Source: DASRAP01 sp964503275
Lineage (GTDB): Bacteria > Gemmatimonadota > Gemmatimonadetes > Gemmatimonadales > Gemmatimonadaceae
NCBI GenBank assembly: GCA_964503275.1
Contig: CAZCZO010000003.1
Location: 1 to 64,000 of the forward strand
Direction: 5' to 3'
DNA length: 64,000 bases
The position numbers were made by a program, and so were the translations under genes. The notes under the pieces are model-generated. The model did not search any database. It was not told the DNA's origin and was given only the letters and a program-made list of their open reading frames with translations. This document shows, piece after piece, positions 1 through 8,709 of this stretch (positions within the stretch are counted from its first letter, which is position 1; each line of letters opens with the position of its first letter).

Positions 1-73
1 TCTCGGTGATGCGCGCGTCGCGGAACAGGCGCTCCACGTGGCTGTGGTCGGTGTCGAGATTCCAGGTCTGCAT
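1..73 (-). CDS. Probable nitroreductase, N-terminal fragment
   Basis: Only the first 24 codons lie in the window; the rest is beyond the left edge. The start is the ATG at 73-71. The stretch VERLFRDARIT resembles the N-terminus of flavin-dependent nitroreductases of the RutE/MhqN kind, which begin with an LF-DAR-like segment. It follows the dioxygenase gene in the same direction, and in Bacillus the mhqN nitroreductase and mhqO dioxygenase are neighbours. Function is therefore inferred mostly from context; 24 residues cannot prove the family. Confidence 0.35.
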   Translation of the reverse strand, partial: MQTWNLDTDHSHVERLFRDARITE

Positions 74-112
74 GGTCGGAGAGGTGGGGTGGTGTGATGG
101 AGGTGGTGCGGA

Positions 113-1183
113 TCAGCCAAGCGGCTGGAGCTGCGGGGCGATCGCCTCGCGGGAAGGTTCGAGCCAACTGGGGAGCTGCAAGCGGCTCCCGAGCTCGTCG
201 ACCGATTCATCCACGGCAAAGCCAGGACCGTCGGTGGCGAGTTCCAGCAAGAGCCCGTCGGGGGCTCGGAAGTAGACCGAACTGAAGTAGGTCCGGTCCA
301 TGACATCGGAGACATGCACGCCCTGTGCGAGCAGATGGTCGCGCCACGCGAGCTGGCTCTCGGCATCGGGCACGCGGAAGGCGATGTGATGCGTCTGCCC
401 TGCGCCCTCGCGGGCACGCGCCGCGCGGCCAGGCCAACCGAACAACGTCAACGAGCTCTGCGGACGCACCGTCCGTCCGTCGTAGTTCGCCCAGAACCAG
501 TGCAGCGTCTTGGGATCGTCCTGGTTGACGGACTGCTTCACCAGCTTGAGCCCGAGCGCCATCTCGTAGAACTCGCCGGCGCGGACGACATCGTCGGTCA
601 TCCCAGTGACGTGATGCAGCCCATGGAGTCGCATGGCCTCGCTGATCTCCGGCACCGGCTCCGGCCAGTTCTCCGCGGCGATGGCCGCCTCGTCGCGGCC
701 ACCGGGCAGTTGCGTGACCGGTGGTACCGTCGGGCGCGCGCCGAGCGCGTCGGCCGGCTCGTCGATCGCGTAGCCCGGTCCCGCGGTCGCGATCTCCAGG
801 ACCTGCCCGTCGGGGTCTCGGAAGTACAGCGACGTGAAGTAGCCGCGCTCCATCGGCCCGCTGACCGGCACGCCGTGCTGCGTGAGCCAACGCTTCCACT
901 GCAGCAGCGTGGTGCGGTCCTGCGTGCTGAAGGCGTGGTGGTGGATGCCGCCGATGCCGTAGTGACCAGGGCGGGCGTCCTTCCACTCGAAGAACGTGAC
1001 GATGGTGCCCGGCGCCCCGGTCGCGTCCCCGAAGTACAGGTGGTACGCGCTGGGGTCGTCGAAGTTGACGGTCTGCTTCACCATGCGGAACCCGAGCAGG
1101 TCCCGGTAGAACCCGAGCGTGCGCCGGGCGTCGCGGGCGACGAGGGTGACGTGGTGGAACCCGAGTGTGGTCAGTGCGGTCAT
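113..1183 (-). CDS. Ring-cleaving extradiol dioxygenase, two VOC domains (MhqO-like)
   Basis: A cytosolic 356-aa protein of the vicinal-oxygen-chelate superfamily. Two tandem glyoxalase/dioxygenase modules lie at about residues 8-150 and 185-335. Each begins with a HHVT motif and contains a later HH pair. The C-terminal module ends in LLLELATDGPG, which supplies the usual acidic metal ligand. Length and layout fit the MhqA/MhqO group, which opens hydroquinone or catechol rings and protects against quinones. The start ATG at 1183 has a GGAG Shine-Dalgarno sequence. The gene lies downstream of a MarR gene on the same strand with a 121-bp gap carrying an MhqR-box-like dyad. The substrate is inferred from family and context. 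Confidence 0.85.
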   Translation of the reverse strand: MTALTTLGFHHVTLVARDARRTLGFYRDLLGFRMVKQTVNFDDPSAYHLYFGDATGAPGTIVTFFEWKDARPGHYGIGGIHHHAFSTQDRTTLLQWKRWLTQHGVPVSGPMERGYFTSLYFRDPDGQVLEIATAGPGYAIDEPADALGARPTVPPVTQLPGGRDEAAIAAENWPEPVPEISEAMRLHGLHHVTGMTDDVVRAGEFYEMALGLKLVKQSVNQDDPKTLHWFWANYDGRTVRPQSSLTLFGWPGRAARAREGAGQTHHIAFRVPDAESQLAWRDHLLAQGVHVSDVMDRTYFSSVYFRAPDGLLLELATDGPGFAVDESVDELGSRLQLPSWLEPSREAIAPQLQPLG

Positions 1184-1197
1184 TGCTCACTCCAAAG

Positions 1198-1215
1198 TAG
1201 CTTACAACTGAGATA
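1198..1215. promoter_or_regulatory. MhqR-box-like operator upstream of dioxygenase
   Basis: Read on the minus strand this 18-mer is TATCTCAGTTGTAAGCTA. It matches the Bacillus MhqR dyad (TATCTC-N6-GAGATA) at 10 of 12 half-site positions. It begins 15 bp upstream of the dioxygenase start, so a bound repressor would cover the promoter. A second copy of the core AACTGAGA lies upstream of the MarR gene. Confidence 0.5.
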
Positions 1216-1304
1216 TAATCCTGTTCGGACGGCGGCGCAAGGGGGGGGGGAGTCCGGACTCCAGCAGCGCTGGGCAGCGTGCGCCGCGACGCCCCCTGGA
1301 CCCT

Positions 1305-1853
1305 CTAGCCTCGCAAGACCTGCTTCGTCCGGCGCCGGCGGGCCGGCGGGGCGGGCGACTCCTCGGCCAGCAACTGCTCCGCCGCCCCGAGCCCGAGCTG
1401 CTTGAGCATCCCCGTCAGCAGCTTCTGTTCCGGCGCCGAGAGCCCACTGACCGCCCGTGCGATCCGCGCCGCGTGAATGGGGAAGATATCCGCCATCAGA
1501 GCCGCGCCCGCCGGCGTCAGCGCCGCGTAGCGGGCGCGGCGATCGCCCGGACACTCCTGCCGCTCGACCAGCCCCTTGGTCACCAGTCGGTCCATCAGGA
1601 ACGTCGTCCCGCCACTCGACACCAGCACCCGCTTCTGCACTTCGCCCAGCAGTTGCGGTCCCTTGTGGTACAGCACCTCCAGCACCCCGAACTCCGGGAT
1701 GGTCAGCCCATGCTGCGCCACATCGGCGGCCACGTGCTTCGCCATCGACTCGTAGGCGCGGGCCAGCACGATCCACAGCTTGAGCGAGACCCCGAGGATC
1801 CCCTCCGGCGGGGGCTGTGGATGGGCAAAATCGGCGAGGTGATCGTTTGGCAT
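1305..1853 (-). CDS. MarR-family transcriptional regulator
   Basis: A 182-aa winged-helix regulator. The chosen start is the ATG at 1853; upstream in-frame codons would run through the operator and give a non-homologous tail. The core shows the MarR pattern: a dimerisation helix, LTIPEFGVLEVLYHKGPQ (helix 1-2), a recognition region with SSGGTTFLMDRLVTKGLVER, and the wing residues ERQECPGDRRARYAALT. A basic PPARRRRTK tail follows. Downstream on the same strand is the ring-cleaving dioxygenase. Both have an AACTGAGA-containing dyad in front of them, so autorepression and repression of the dioxygenase until a quinone-type inducer appears is likely (inference from the MhqR paradigm). Confidence 0.85.
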   Translation of the reverse strand: MPNDHLADFAHPQPPPEGILGVSLKLWIVLARAYESMAKHVAADVAQHGLTIPEFGVLEVLYHKGPQLLGEVQKRVLVSSGGTTFLMDRLVTKGLVERQECPGDRRARYAALTPAGAALMADIFPIHAARIARAVSGLSAPEQKLLTGMLKQLGLGAAEQLLAEESPAPPARRRRTKQVLRG

Positions 1854-1855
1854 AT

Positions 1856-1873
1856 AATTTCTGAACTGAGACA
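1856..1873. promoter_or_regulatory. Second MhqR-box-like operator upstream of marR
   Basis: The minus-strand sequence TGTCTCAGTTCAGAAATT shares TCTCAGTT with the site at 1198-1215 and fits the same TATCTC-N6-GAGATA frame with more mismatches. It touches the MarR start region, as expected for autoregulation. A TTATAT stretch directly abuts it and may be the -10 element of a short-leader promoter. Confidence 0.45.
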
Positions 1874-1932
1874 AATGCGCTGTCCGTACGTTACCATCGG
1901 CCGACCGGTCGCGGCAAGTCTTGCCAAGTGGC

Positions 1933-1945
1933 TTAACGGCGTTAA
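1933..1945. promoter_or_regulatory. Inverted repeat, putative TetR operator
   Basis: TTAACGGCGTTAA is a perfect 5-bp inverted repeat around GGC, 10 bp before the TetR start codon. Outer arms CAAGT (1925-1929) and ACTTG (1945-1949) add a second level of symmetry. Its position suits autorepression by the TetR protein and co-control of the efflux operon that follows. Confidence 0.5.
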
Positions 1946-1955
1946 CTTGTGGCAC

Positions 1956-2561
1956 ATGGCCCCCGAACACGCCGACCTCGATACCCGTGAGCGCATCCTG
2001 AACGCCGCGCGCAGCCGCTTCCTCAGCCAGGGAGTCGAGGCGACCACCATGCGGCGGGTGGCCGCCGATGTGCAGCTCTCAGCCACTGCCATCTACCACC
2101 ACTTTCGCGACAAGGACGCCCTGCTCGAGGAGCTCTGCCTGCGCGACTTCCGATCCCTGGCCGTCGCCCTCCAGCGCATCGGTCGTATCGAGGACCCCGC
2201 CCAACGGGTGCTCCGCATGGGACTCGCCTACGTGGACTTCGCGCTGGACCACCCCGAGCAGTACCGCTTCATGTTCATGGCGACGCGGCCGGTGCCGCCC
2301 ATGGACCATGACAAGCACGGGAATCCCGACGAAGATGCGTACGCCTTCCTGCGCCAGACCTGCGCCGAAGGCATCGCCGCCGGGTGCTTCCGCCCCGAGC
2401 TCACTGACCCCGACGCTCTTGCCCAGATCTTCTGGTCGGGCGTGCACGGCTTGGCGTCGCTCGCCATCACGCACGGCGACGACCCCTGGTTCCAGTGGCG
2501 CGACACGCGAGAGACTGCGCGCACACTCACCGACGCCATGATCCGCGGCCTCTGCCGCTGA
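1956..2561 (+). CDS. TetR/AcrR-family transcriptional regulator
   Basis: A 201-aa one-component repressor. The start ATG at 1956 lies directly after the inverted repeat and gives a normal TetR N-terminus (DLDTRERILNAARSRFLSQG). The helix-turn-helix covers about residues 27-55, with the typical TMRRVAADVQLSATAIYHHF. The C-terminal ligand domain contains WSGVHGLASL, as in TetR proteins with the WHG-type domain. It lies 22 bp upstream of a TolC/HlyD/RND operon on the same strand, so it is probably the local drug- or lipid-responsive repressor of that pump. The inducer is unknown. Confidence 0.9.
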   Translation: MAPEHADLDTRERILNAARSRFLSQGVEATTMRRVAADVQLSATAIYHHFRDKDALLEELCLRDFRSLAVALQRIGRIEDPAQRVLRMGLAYVDFALDHPEQYRFMFMATRPVPPMDHDKHGNPDEDAYAFLRQTCAEGIAAGCFRPELTDPDALAQIFWSGVHGLASLAITHGDDPWFQWRDTRETARTLTDAMIRGLCR

Positions 2562-2583
2562 CCCTTCACCCGAGGTACCCCTC

Positions 2584-3957
2584 GTGATCTCGCGACGCCT
2601 GCTACTTAACACTGTTACACTGGGAATCGGCGCCCAGGGACTGCTCGCCCAACAAGCCCCGCCACCCACGAGCATCACGCCCGCAGCGCTCAGCCCGTGG
2701 GTCACGCTCAGCGTGGAGCGCAACCTCGGGCTCGCCCGCCAACGCCTCGCCACACAGCAGAGCGCCAGCGACCTCGACGCGGCCCGCGGACGACTGCTGC
2801 CCACGGTGGCCGTCGAGTCGCGCTACTCCGAGCTCTCGGGCGTCATCGACATCGGCGACTTCATCAACCCGGCCTACGCCACCCTCAACCAGCTCATCGG
2901 CGCCGAACGCTTCCCGACCGATGTGCGGGCCACGCTCCCCTTCCGGCATCAGTCGGTCGTTCGCCTCACCCAACCGCTGTTCAACCCGGCCCTGCGGGCC
3001 GCCTATCGGGCGACCGACGCCCTGCATCGCGCCGAGGATGCCACGCTCGACGGCGCGGTGCGCGACGTGGCCGCGCAGGTGCAACTCGCCGTCGTCGGCT
3101 ACGCGAGCGCCGAGCGGATGATCGCCCTGCGCGAGTCCACACTGCCGGTACTCGACGAGTTCCTGCGCAGCAGCGAGCGGCAGCTTGCCGCCGGTACCGT
3201 GACCGCGGACATCGTGTTGCGCGCCCGTGCCGAGCGTGCCGAAGCCGAGCAACTGCGGCGCGAGGCCACGCGCCAACGCGACGAGGCCCTGCGGCTCGTG
3301 AACCTGCTGCTCGACCGTGCCCTGGATACGCCACTCGCGCTCGACGACAGCCTGCTCACGCTTCCGCCCCTGCAGCTGTCCGACGCCGATCTCCTGGCCA
3401 GCGCGTTCGCCCGCCGCGCCGAGCTGGCCCGCCTGGCCCAACTCTCCCGCGCCACGGCCTCACAGCAGCGTGCGGCGGCGAGCAGCTTCGCGCCCAGCGT
3501 GGCGCTGGCCCTGGACTATGGCATGCAAGGCGACCAGCTCCGCATTGGTCGCGACGTGGACTTCGCCGTAGCCAGCGTCGTGCTCAGTTGGAATCTGTTC
3601 AACGGCGGACAAGACGCCGCGCGGCGCGAGCGCGCACGACTCGAGCGTGACCGCACCGCCCTGCAGCTCCGTGAACTGGAACGCGTGGTCGAACTCGAGG
3701 TCCGGCGTGCACTCGAAGCGCTCAGGACCGCTGAGGCGGCCGAGCGCACTGCGGCCGAGCGCCTGACTGCGGCGCGCGGGGCCTTCGCGCTGACCGCCCG
3801 GCGCTACGACGAAGGACTCGCCGCGCCCGTGGAGTACCTCTCGGCGCGCGCGGCGCTTACGGCCGCCGAACTCAACGCGGTGCTCACCCACTACGACCAC
3901 ATCGCCCAGCGCGTGGAACTGGAACGCGCCGCCGCCCTTCGCCCACTCGCCCGATGA
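2584..3957 (+). CDS. TolC-family outer-membrane efflux protein
   Basis: A 457-aa outer-membrane channel subunit. It starts at a GTG (2584) followed by a short Sec signal ending near LLAQQA. Two OEP repeats are visible. Each shows the alternating coiled-coil pattern (long Ala/Arg/Glu-rich helices such as RARAERAEAEQLRREATRQR) and the conserved VVRLTQPLFNP and VVLSWNLFNGG turns. It is the first pump gene of a tripartite system and overlaps the adaptor gene by ATGA, so the two are translationally coupled. With the RND pump it would carry substrate across the whole envelope. The substrate cannot be read from sequence. Confidence 0.9.
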   Translation: MISRRLLLNTVTLGIGAQGLLAQQAPPPTSITPAALSPWVTLSVERNLGLARQRLATQQSASDLDAARGRLLPTVAVESRYSELSGVIDIGDFINPAYATLNQLIGAERFPTDVRATLPFRHQSVVRLTQPLFNPALRAAYRATDALHRAEDATLDGAVRDVAAQVQLAVVGYASAERMIALRESTLPVLDEFLRSSERQLAAGTVTADIVLRARAERAEAEQLRREATRQRDEALRLVNLLLDRALDTPLALDDSLLTLPPLQLSDADLLASAFARRAELARLAQLSRATASQQRAAASSFAPSVALALDYGMQGDQLRIGRDVDFAVASVVLSWNLFNGGQDAARRERARLERDRTALQLRELERVVELEVRRALEALRTAEAAERTAAERLTAARGAFALTARRYDEGLAAPVEYLSARAALTAAELNAVLTHYDHIAQRVELERAAALRPLAR

Positions 3958-4982
3958 CCCGACTCCTGCTCTGCCTCACCGCGGCCACGCTCGCCGCCTG
4001 CGCCGACGACACGACCGACACCCTGCTCCGCACGGACGATGGTGCCACGCTGGTGCAGCTCGCGCCCGTGAGCACCGACACGCTCCAGCTTCCGATCAGC
4101 GCACCGGGACGCGTCGGTGCCCGCGACGTCGTCACGCTGGCCTTCAAGGTCGGCGGGATCGTGGCCTCAGTCGCCGTGGACGCCGGCGACCGCGTGTCCC
4201 GCGGCACCGTCCTGGCGCGGCTCGACACCCGCGAGATCGACGCACTCGTCGACAAAGCGCGCGCCGCGCTCGACAAAGCGCAGCGTGACTCGGCACGGGT
4301 GGCCCGTCTCTATGCGGACTCGGTGGCGACGCTCGCGCAGTGGCAGGACGCCGCGACCGGGACGGCCGTCGCCCGGGCGGACTTGGCCGCCGCGCAGGTC
4401 AATCAGCAGTATGCCGTGATCACCGCCCCGGATGACGGCCGCGTCCTCCATCGCTGGATCAACCCCGGTGCGATGATCAGCGTCGGCGCGCCCGTGCTCA
4501 CGGTGGGTGGCACCGCACGAGGCGTGGTGTTCCGCGCCGGACTCGCGGACCGCGATGCCGTTCGCATTCGGGTGGGCGACCGCGCCACGGTCACCTTCGA
4601 CGCGCTGCCGGACCAACGATGGAGCGGCCGGGTGACCCAGCGCGCCGCGTCCGCCGATCCGCGCAGCGGGACCTACGGCGTCGAGATCACGCTGCAAGAC
4701 GCGGCCGCGCTCCCCGAGGATCTGGTGGGCACCGTCACACTGTGGCCGCAGACGACCGCTGGCGTCCGGGTGATCCCGGTGGCCGCACTGCTCGAAGGCG
4801 ACGGCGACGAGGCGACCGTCTACACCGTGGAGTCCGACCGCGCACGGCGACACACGGTGCGCCTTGGACCCTTCGTCGGCACGGACCGCATCGTGGTCGC
4901 CGGACTCGACAGCGCCGCCACGGTGGTGGTGCGCGGGGCGGCCTACCTCACGCCGGGCGCCACTGTGCGCATCGTGCCATGA
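3954..4982 (+). CDS. RND efflux periplasmic adaptor lipoprotein (HlyD/MFP family)
   Basis: A 342-aa membrane-fusion protein. The N-terminus MTRLLLCLTAATLAACADD carries a lipobox (LAAC), so it is predicted to be a lipoprotein anchored on the periplasmic side. A barrel-sandwich lipoyl domain (VDAGDRVSRGTVLARLDTREI), a short coiled hairpin, the matching YAVITAPDDGRVL half-lipoyl and a beta-barrel domain follow. It links the inner-membrane RND pump to TolC. It overlaps both neighbours by 4 nt (ATGA at each end), which indicates one polycistronic unit under the upstream TetR gene. Confidence 0.9.
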   Translation: MTRLLLCLTAATLAACADDTTDTLLRTDDGATLVQLAPVSTDTLQLPISAPGRVGARDVVTLAFKVGGIVASVAVDAGDRVSRGTVLARLDTREIDALVDKARAALDKAQRDSARVARLYADSVATLAQWQDAATGTAVARADLAAAQVNQQYAVITAPDDGRVLHRWINPGAMISVGAPVLTVGGTARGVVFRAGLADRDAVRIRVGDRATVTFDALPDQRWSGRVTQRAASADPRSGTYGVEITLQDAAALPEDLVGTVTLWPQTTAGVRVIPVAALLEGDGDEATVYTVESDRARRHTVRLGPFVGTDRIVVAGLDSAATVVVRGAAYLTPGATVRIVP

Positions 4983-7900
4983 GCCTCGCCGCCTTCGCCG
5001 TCTCGCGCTGGCAGTTCACCGTCCTGCTCTTCTTGATGCTCGTCGCCCTCGGCGTGACGAGCTGGTCCAGCATCCCGCGCGCCGAGGACCCGGTGTTCCC
5101 GATCCCCGTGTACACGGTGGTCACGGTGCTTCCCGGCGCCACGCCGAGCGAGATCGAACAGTTGGTAGTGGACCCGATCGAGCGACGGCTCACCGAATTG
5201 GATCGCATCATCGAGCTGCGTTCCAGCGCCTACGAGGGCTACGGCGTGACCTTCGTCGAGTTCGATCCCGGCGTGGACGTGGACCGCAAGTATGAGGAGG
5301 TGCTGCGCGAGATCAACGCGCTGCGGCCCGCACTGCCGCCGCAGGTCCAACGCGTGGATGTCGAACAGTCGTCGTCGTTGTCCGTGGCGATCGCACAGCT
5401 CGCCCTCGTCTCCGAGACGGCACCGTACCGGCAACTGGATTCTATCGCCGAGGTCATCGAAGACCGCTTCGCGACGGTCCGGGGGGTCCGCAACACCGCC
5501 CGCTGGGGCGCACCGGCCCGGGAGGTCCGCGTCACGCTCGACCCCGCCCGGCTCGGCCAGCACGCGATCTCGCCGCTGGCCGTGGTCGCGGCGCTCGACG
5601 GGGCCAACCGCTCAGTGCCGGCCGGCTCCATCGACGCCGGGAGCGTGCGCTTCAACGTGGCGACCAACGGCCGCTTCCGGTCGCTCGATGAGATCCGCGG
5701 CACCGTCCTCGACGCTGCGGGCGACGCCCGGCTGCGCGTCGGTGATGTGGCGAGCGTGGCATGGGACTACGCGGACGCCGTGCACGTCACGCGCTTCAAC
5801 GGAGAACGCGCCGTGTGGATCTCGGTGACCCAGCAAGAGGGGCAGGTGATCGGCGCGGTGCGCGATGCGCTGTGGCAGGAACTCGACGCCGTCGAGGCCA
5901 CGCTGCCGGCCGGGATCCGATTGTCGCGGGCCTTCGATCAATCCGTGAACGTCAATGCGCGGCTCTCGCGGTTGGGGATGGACTTCGTGATCGCGATCGC
6001 GCTGGTGCTGCTCACGCTCCTGCCCCTCGGGCTGCGCGCGTCAGGGATCGTGATGGTGTCCATCCCTCTGTCGCTGGCGATCGCGGTCACCATCCTGTAC
6101 TGGACAGGCTTCTCCATCAACCAGTTGTCGATCGTCGGCTTCGTCATCGCGCTGGGACTGCTGGTCGACGACTCCATCGTCGTGGTCGAGAACATCGCCC
6201 GCTTCCGGCGCGATGGCTACGGCCGCGACGAGGCCGCCGTCCTCGCGACCCGGCAGATCACCGTGGCCGTGCTCGGCTGCACGGCGACGCTGGTGTTCGC
6301 CTTCCTGCCGCTGCTGTTCCTGCCCGGTCTCTCGGGCCGCTACATTCGCTCGCTGCCCGTGGCCGTGGTGGCCGCCGTGCTCGCCTCGCTGTTCGTGTCG
6401 CTCACGATCATCCCGTGGCTGGCCAGTCGGGTCCTCGACCGCCATGAGGCGCCGGAGGGCAACCGCGTCCTGCGTGGGTTGCAGCGGCTCATCCAGGTCA
6501 CCTACGCACCGCTGCTGCACCGGGCGCTGGGCGCACCGCGCCGTACCGTGGTGGGGGCCTTGGTGATCTTCGTCGCGTCCCTGGCCGCGGTGCCCGTGGT
6601 GGGGGTCTCCCTGTTCCCCGCGGCGGGCACCCCACAGGTGTACGCCACCATCGAGCTGCCCCAGGGAGCCAGCGTGGCCGCCACCGATTCGGCCGTGTCC
6701 TTCGCCGCGCGCGTGGTCGGCGCGCATCCCGGCGTGCGCGCGGTGTTCGCCAACAGCGGACGCGACAATCCGCAGGTGTACTACAATGTGTTCTCGCGCA
6801 GCGAGGCCCCCAATCGGGGACAACTGTTCATCCTGCTGCACGAGTACTCCACGCGCGCGACGCCGCGCATGCTCGACACGCTGCGTGCCGCGCTGGACCA
6901 GTACCCCGGGGCCATCATCGCGCTCAAGGAGTTCGAGAACGGGCCGCCCATCGAGGCCCCCATCGCCCTGCGGCTCGAGGGCCCGGACCTCGACACGCTG
7001 CGTGTGCTGGCCGCGCGCGTCCAGGCGATCCTCGAGGCCACGCCGGGGACGCAGTACGTCAACAACCCCGTGCGGGTCAGCCGCAGCGATCTCCGCCTCG
7101 CGGTGGACCGCGACAAGGCCGGTCTGCTGGGCGTGCGCCCGGCGACGCTCGACGCCACACTGCGCCTCGCCCTCGCCGGTGTCAGCGCCGGCGACTTCCG
7201 TGCGGCCGATGGGAACGAGTATCCCATCATCGTCCGCTACCCGCACGACGAGCGGCCCACGGTGGCGGCGCTCTCACGTATCGAGGTCGCGTCCGATGCC
7301 GGTGCGATGGTGCCGCTCGCGCAGGTGACGCGCACTACGTGGACGGCCAACCCCGCGGTGATCGAGCACCGGGACCGGCAGCGCGCGGTCACCCTCACCG
7401 CGTACGTGCGTTCGGGCGTGACCACCGACCGCGTGACGCGGGCCGTGCTGACGCAGACCGACACGCTCTCGCTGCCCCCCGGCTATCGGGTGGTGGCCGC
7501 CGGCGAGGTGGAGTCGCGGCAGGAGTCTTTCGGCGGCATCGGCGCGGCGATCATCGTGGCCGTGTTCGGCATCCTCGCGATCCTCGTGCTCGAGTTCAAG
7601 GCGTTCCGCACCACGCTGGTCGTGGCGTCGGTGATCCCGCTGGGCTTCGTGGGTGGCATCATCGCGCTCCTCCTCAGCGGGTACACCCTGAGCTTCATGG
7701 CGTTGATCGGCTTCGTGGCGTTGATCGGGATCGAGATCAAGACGTCCATCCTGCTGGTCGACTTCACCGACCAGTTACGCCGTGAGGGGGCATCGCTCGA
7801 CGACGCCATCCAGCGCGCCGGCGAGATCCGCTTCGTGCCCATCGTGCTCACGGCGCTCACCGCCATCGGCGGGCTCCTGCCCTTGGCACTGCAAGGCTCC

Positions 7901-8020
7901 GGGCTCTACTCGCCGCTGGCGTGGGTGATCATCGGTGGACTCGTGTCCAGCACGCTGCTCGCGCGCCTGGTCACGCCGGCCATGTACAAGATGCTCGCGC
8001 CGGCCGAGGTGCCGCAGTGA
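4979..8020 (+). CDS. RND-family multidrug efflux permease
   Basis: A 1013-aa inner-membrane proton antiporter, close to the usual 1010-1050 aa. The ATG at 4979 overlaps the adaptor stop. The N-terminus has transmembrane helix 1 and then the first porter domain (PRAEDPVFPIP). TM4 carries the paired acidic residues of the proton relay (GLLVDDSIVVVENI). A second half repeats the fold after about residue 510 (ILVLEFKAFRTTLVVASVIP; GIEIKTSILLVDF). The sequence looks more like the divergent MdtB/heavy-drug RND group than AcrB. With the two upstream genes it forms a complete TolC-adaptor-RND system. The next gene converges from the other strand after 24 bp. Confidence 0.92.
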   Translation: MSLAAFAVSRWQFTVLLFLMLVALGVTSWSSIPRAEDPVFPIPVYTVVTVLPGATPSEIEQLVVDPIERRLTELDRIIELRSSAYEGYGVTFVEFDPGVDVDRKYEEVLREINALRPALPPQVQRVDVEQSSSLSVAIAQLALVSETAPYRQLDSIAEVIEDRFATVRGVRNTARWGAPAREVRVTLDPARLGQHAISPLAVVAALDGANRSVPAGSIDAGSVRFNVATNGRFRSLDEIRGTVLDAAGDARLRVGDVASVAWDYADAVHVTRFNGERAVWISVTQQEGQVIGAVRDALWQELDAVEATLPAGIRLSRAFDQSVNVNARLSRLGMDFVIAIALVLLTLLPLGLRASGIVMVSIPLSLAIAVTILYWTGFSINQLSIVGFVIALGLLVDDSIVVVENIARFRRDGYGRDEAAVLATRQITVAVLGCTATLVFAFLPLLFLPGLSGRYIRSLPVAVVAAVLASLFVSLTIIPWLASRVLDRHEAPEGNRVLRGLQRLIQVTYAPLLHRALGAPRRTVVGALVIFVASLAAVPVVGVSLFPAAGTPQVYATIELPQGASVAATDSAVSFAARVVGAHPGVRAVFANSGRDNPQVYYNVFSRSEAPNRGQLFILLHEYSTRATPRMLDTLRAALDQYPGAIIALKEFENGPPIEAPIALRLEGPDLDTLRVLAARVQAILEATPGTQYVNNPVRVSRSDLRLAVDRDKAGLLGVRPATLDATLRLALAGVSAGDFRAADGNEYPIIVRYPHDERPTVAALSRIEVASDAGAMVPLAQVTRTTWTANPAVIEHRDRQRAVTLTAYVRSGVTTDRVTRAVLTQTDTLSLPPGYRVVAAGEVESRQESFGGIGAAIIVAVFGILAILVLEFKAFRTTLVVASVIPLGFVGGIIALLLSGYTLSFMALIGFVALIGIEIKTSILLVDFTDQLRREGASLDDAIQRAGEIRFVPIVLTALTAIGGLLPLALQGSGLYSPLAWVIIGGLVSSTLLARLVTPAMYKMLAPAEVPQ

Positions 8021-8044
8021 CGGCGCCACGGCGGGGCCGACCGG

Positions 8045-8665
8045 TCAGAACGTGGCGAGCCACTCCCGCATCGCCACCAGATCGCCGGGCGCGAGGCCGT
8101 GCCCGGCGTGCTGCCAGACCACGCTGCACTCGGCCCCTGCGGCGGTGAACAGCGCGTGCAGGGCATCGACCTGGGCGGCGGGCACCAGCGGGTCCGCCCG
8201 CCCACTGCTCACGAGGATCCGTGTACCATGCAGCGCGGGTACGGGGTCGGGCGTGTAGGTCATCATCGCGCGGATGAGCACCGCCCCCGCCAGCAGCCCC
8301 GGATGCCGCAGCAGCACCGCGGTGGCGATGTTCGCGCCATTGCTGAACCCCACCGCGACCACGCGCGGCGGCAACGAACGTGTCGCGATCTGGTCGCGGA
8401 GCCACGTGGCGAGGTCGTCGGCCCGCCGCTGCAGGTCGGGAATGTCCAGCACCCCTTCGGCGTGGCGCCGGAAGAACCTCAGCGCCCCGCCTTCGCTCAC
8501 CTGACCGCGCGGACTCAGCAGCGTCGCGCCCGGCAGCACGCGCTCGCCCAGCGGGATCAAGTCGTGCTCGTCGCCGCCGGTCCCATGCAGCAGTAACAGG
8601 GTTACCTTCTCGGGATCACCCTCCCGATACTCGTGCGCGAATGATGCGGAGGTGTCGTTGATCAT
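8045..8665 (-). CDS. Carboxylesterase / phospholipase-like alpha/beta hydrolase
   Basis: A 206-aa cytosolic serine hydrolase of the YpfH/acyl-protein-thioesterase type. The nucleophile motif is GFSNGAN at about residue 112, the oxyanion segment is LLLLHGTGGDEHD near the N-terminus, the acid lies in SSGRADPLVP and the catalytic His in QHAGHGL. The ATG at 8665 is chosen; a TTG 33 bp further up would add only 11 unconserved residues. It is divergent from the phosphatase gene with 44 bp between start codons, so both promoters lie in that gap. The substrate is unknown; the family cleaves small carboxylic esters. Confidence 0.8.
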   Translation of the reverse strand: MINDTSASFAHEYREGDPEKVTLLLLHGTGGDEHDLIPLGERVLPGATLLSPRGQVSEGGALRFFRRHAEGVLDIPDLQRRADDLATWLRDQIATRSLPPRVVAVGFSNGANIATAVLLRHPGLLAGAVLIRAMMTYTPDPVPALHGTRILVSSGRADPLVPAAQVDALHALFTAAGAECSVVWQHAGHGLAPGDLVAMREWLATF

Positions 8666-8709
8666 GGCTGTGTTCGAAGCTAGCGGCCTGCGATCCAACC
8701 CGGTATGTC

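Noticed and set aside
1241..1250. Run of ten Gs as a G-quadruplex or slippage element
   Set aside because: A single G run cannot form a quadruplex and no reading frame crosses it.
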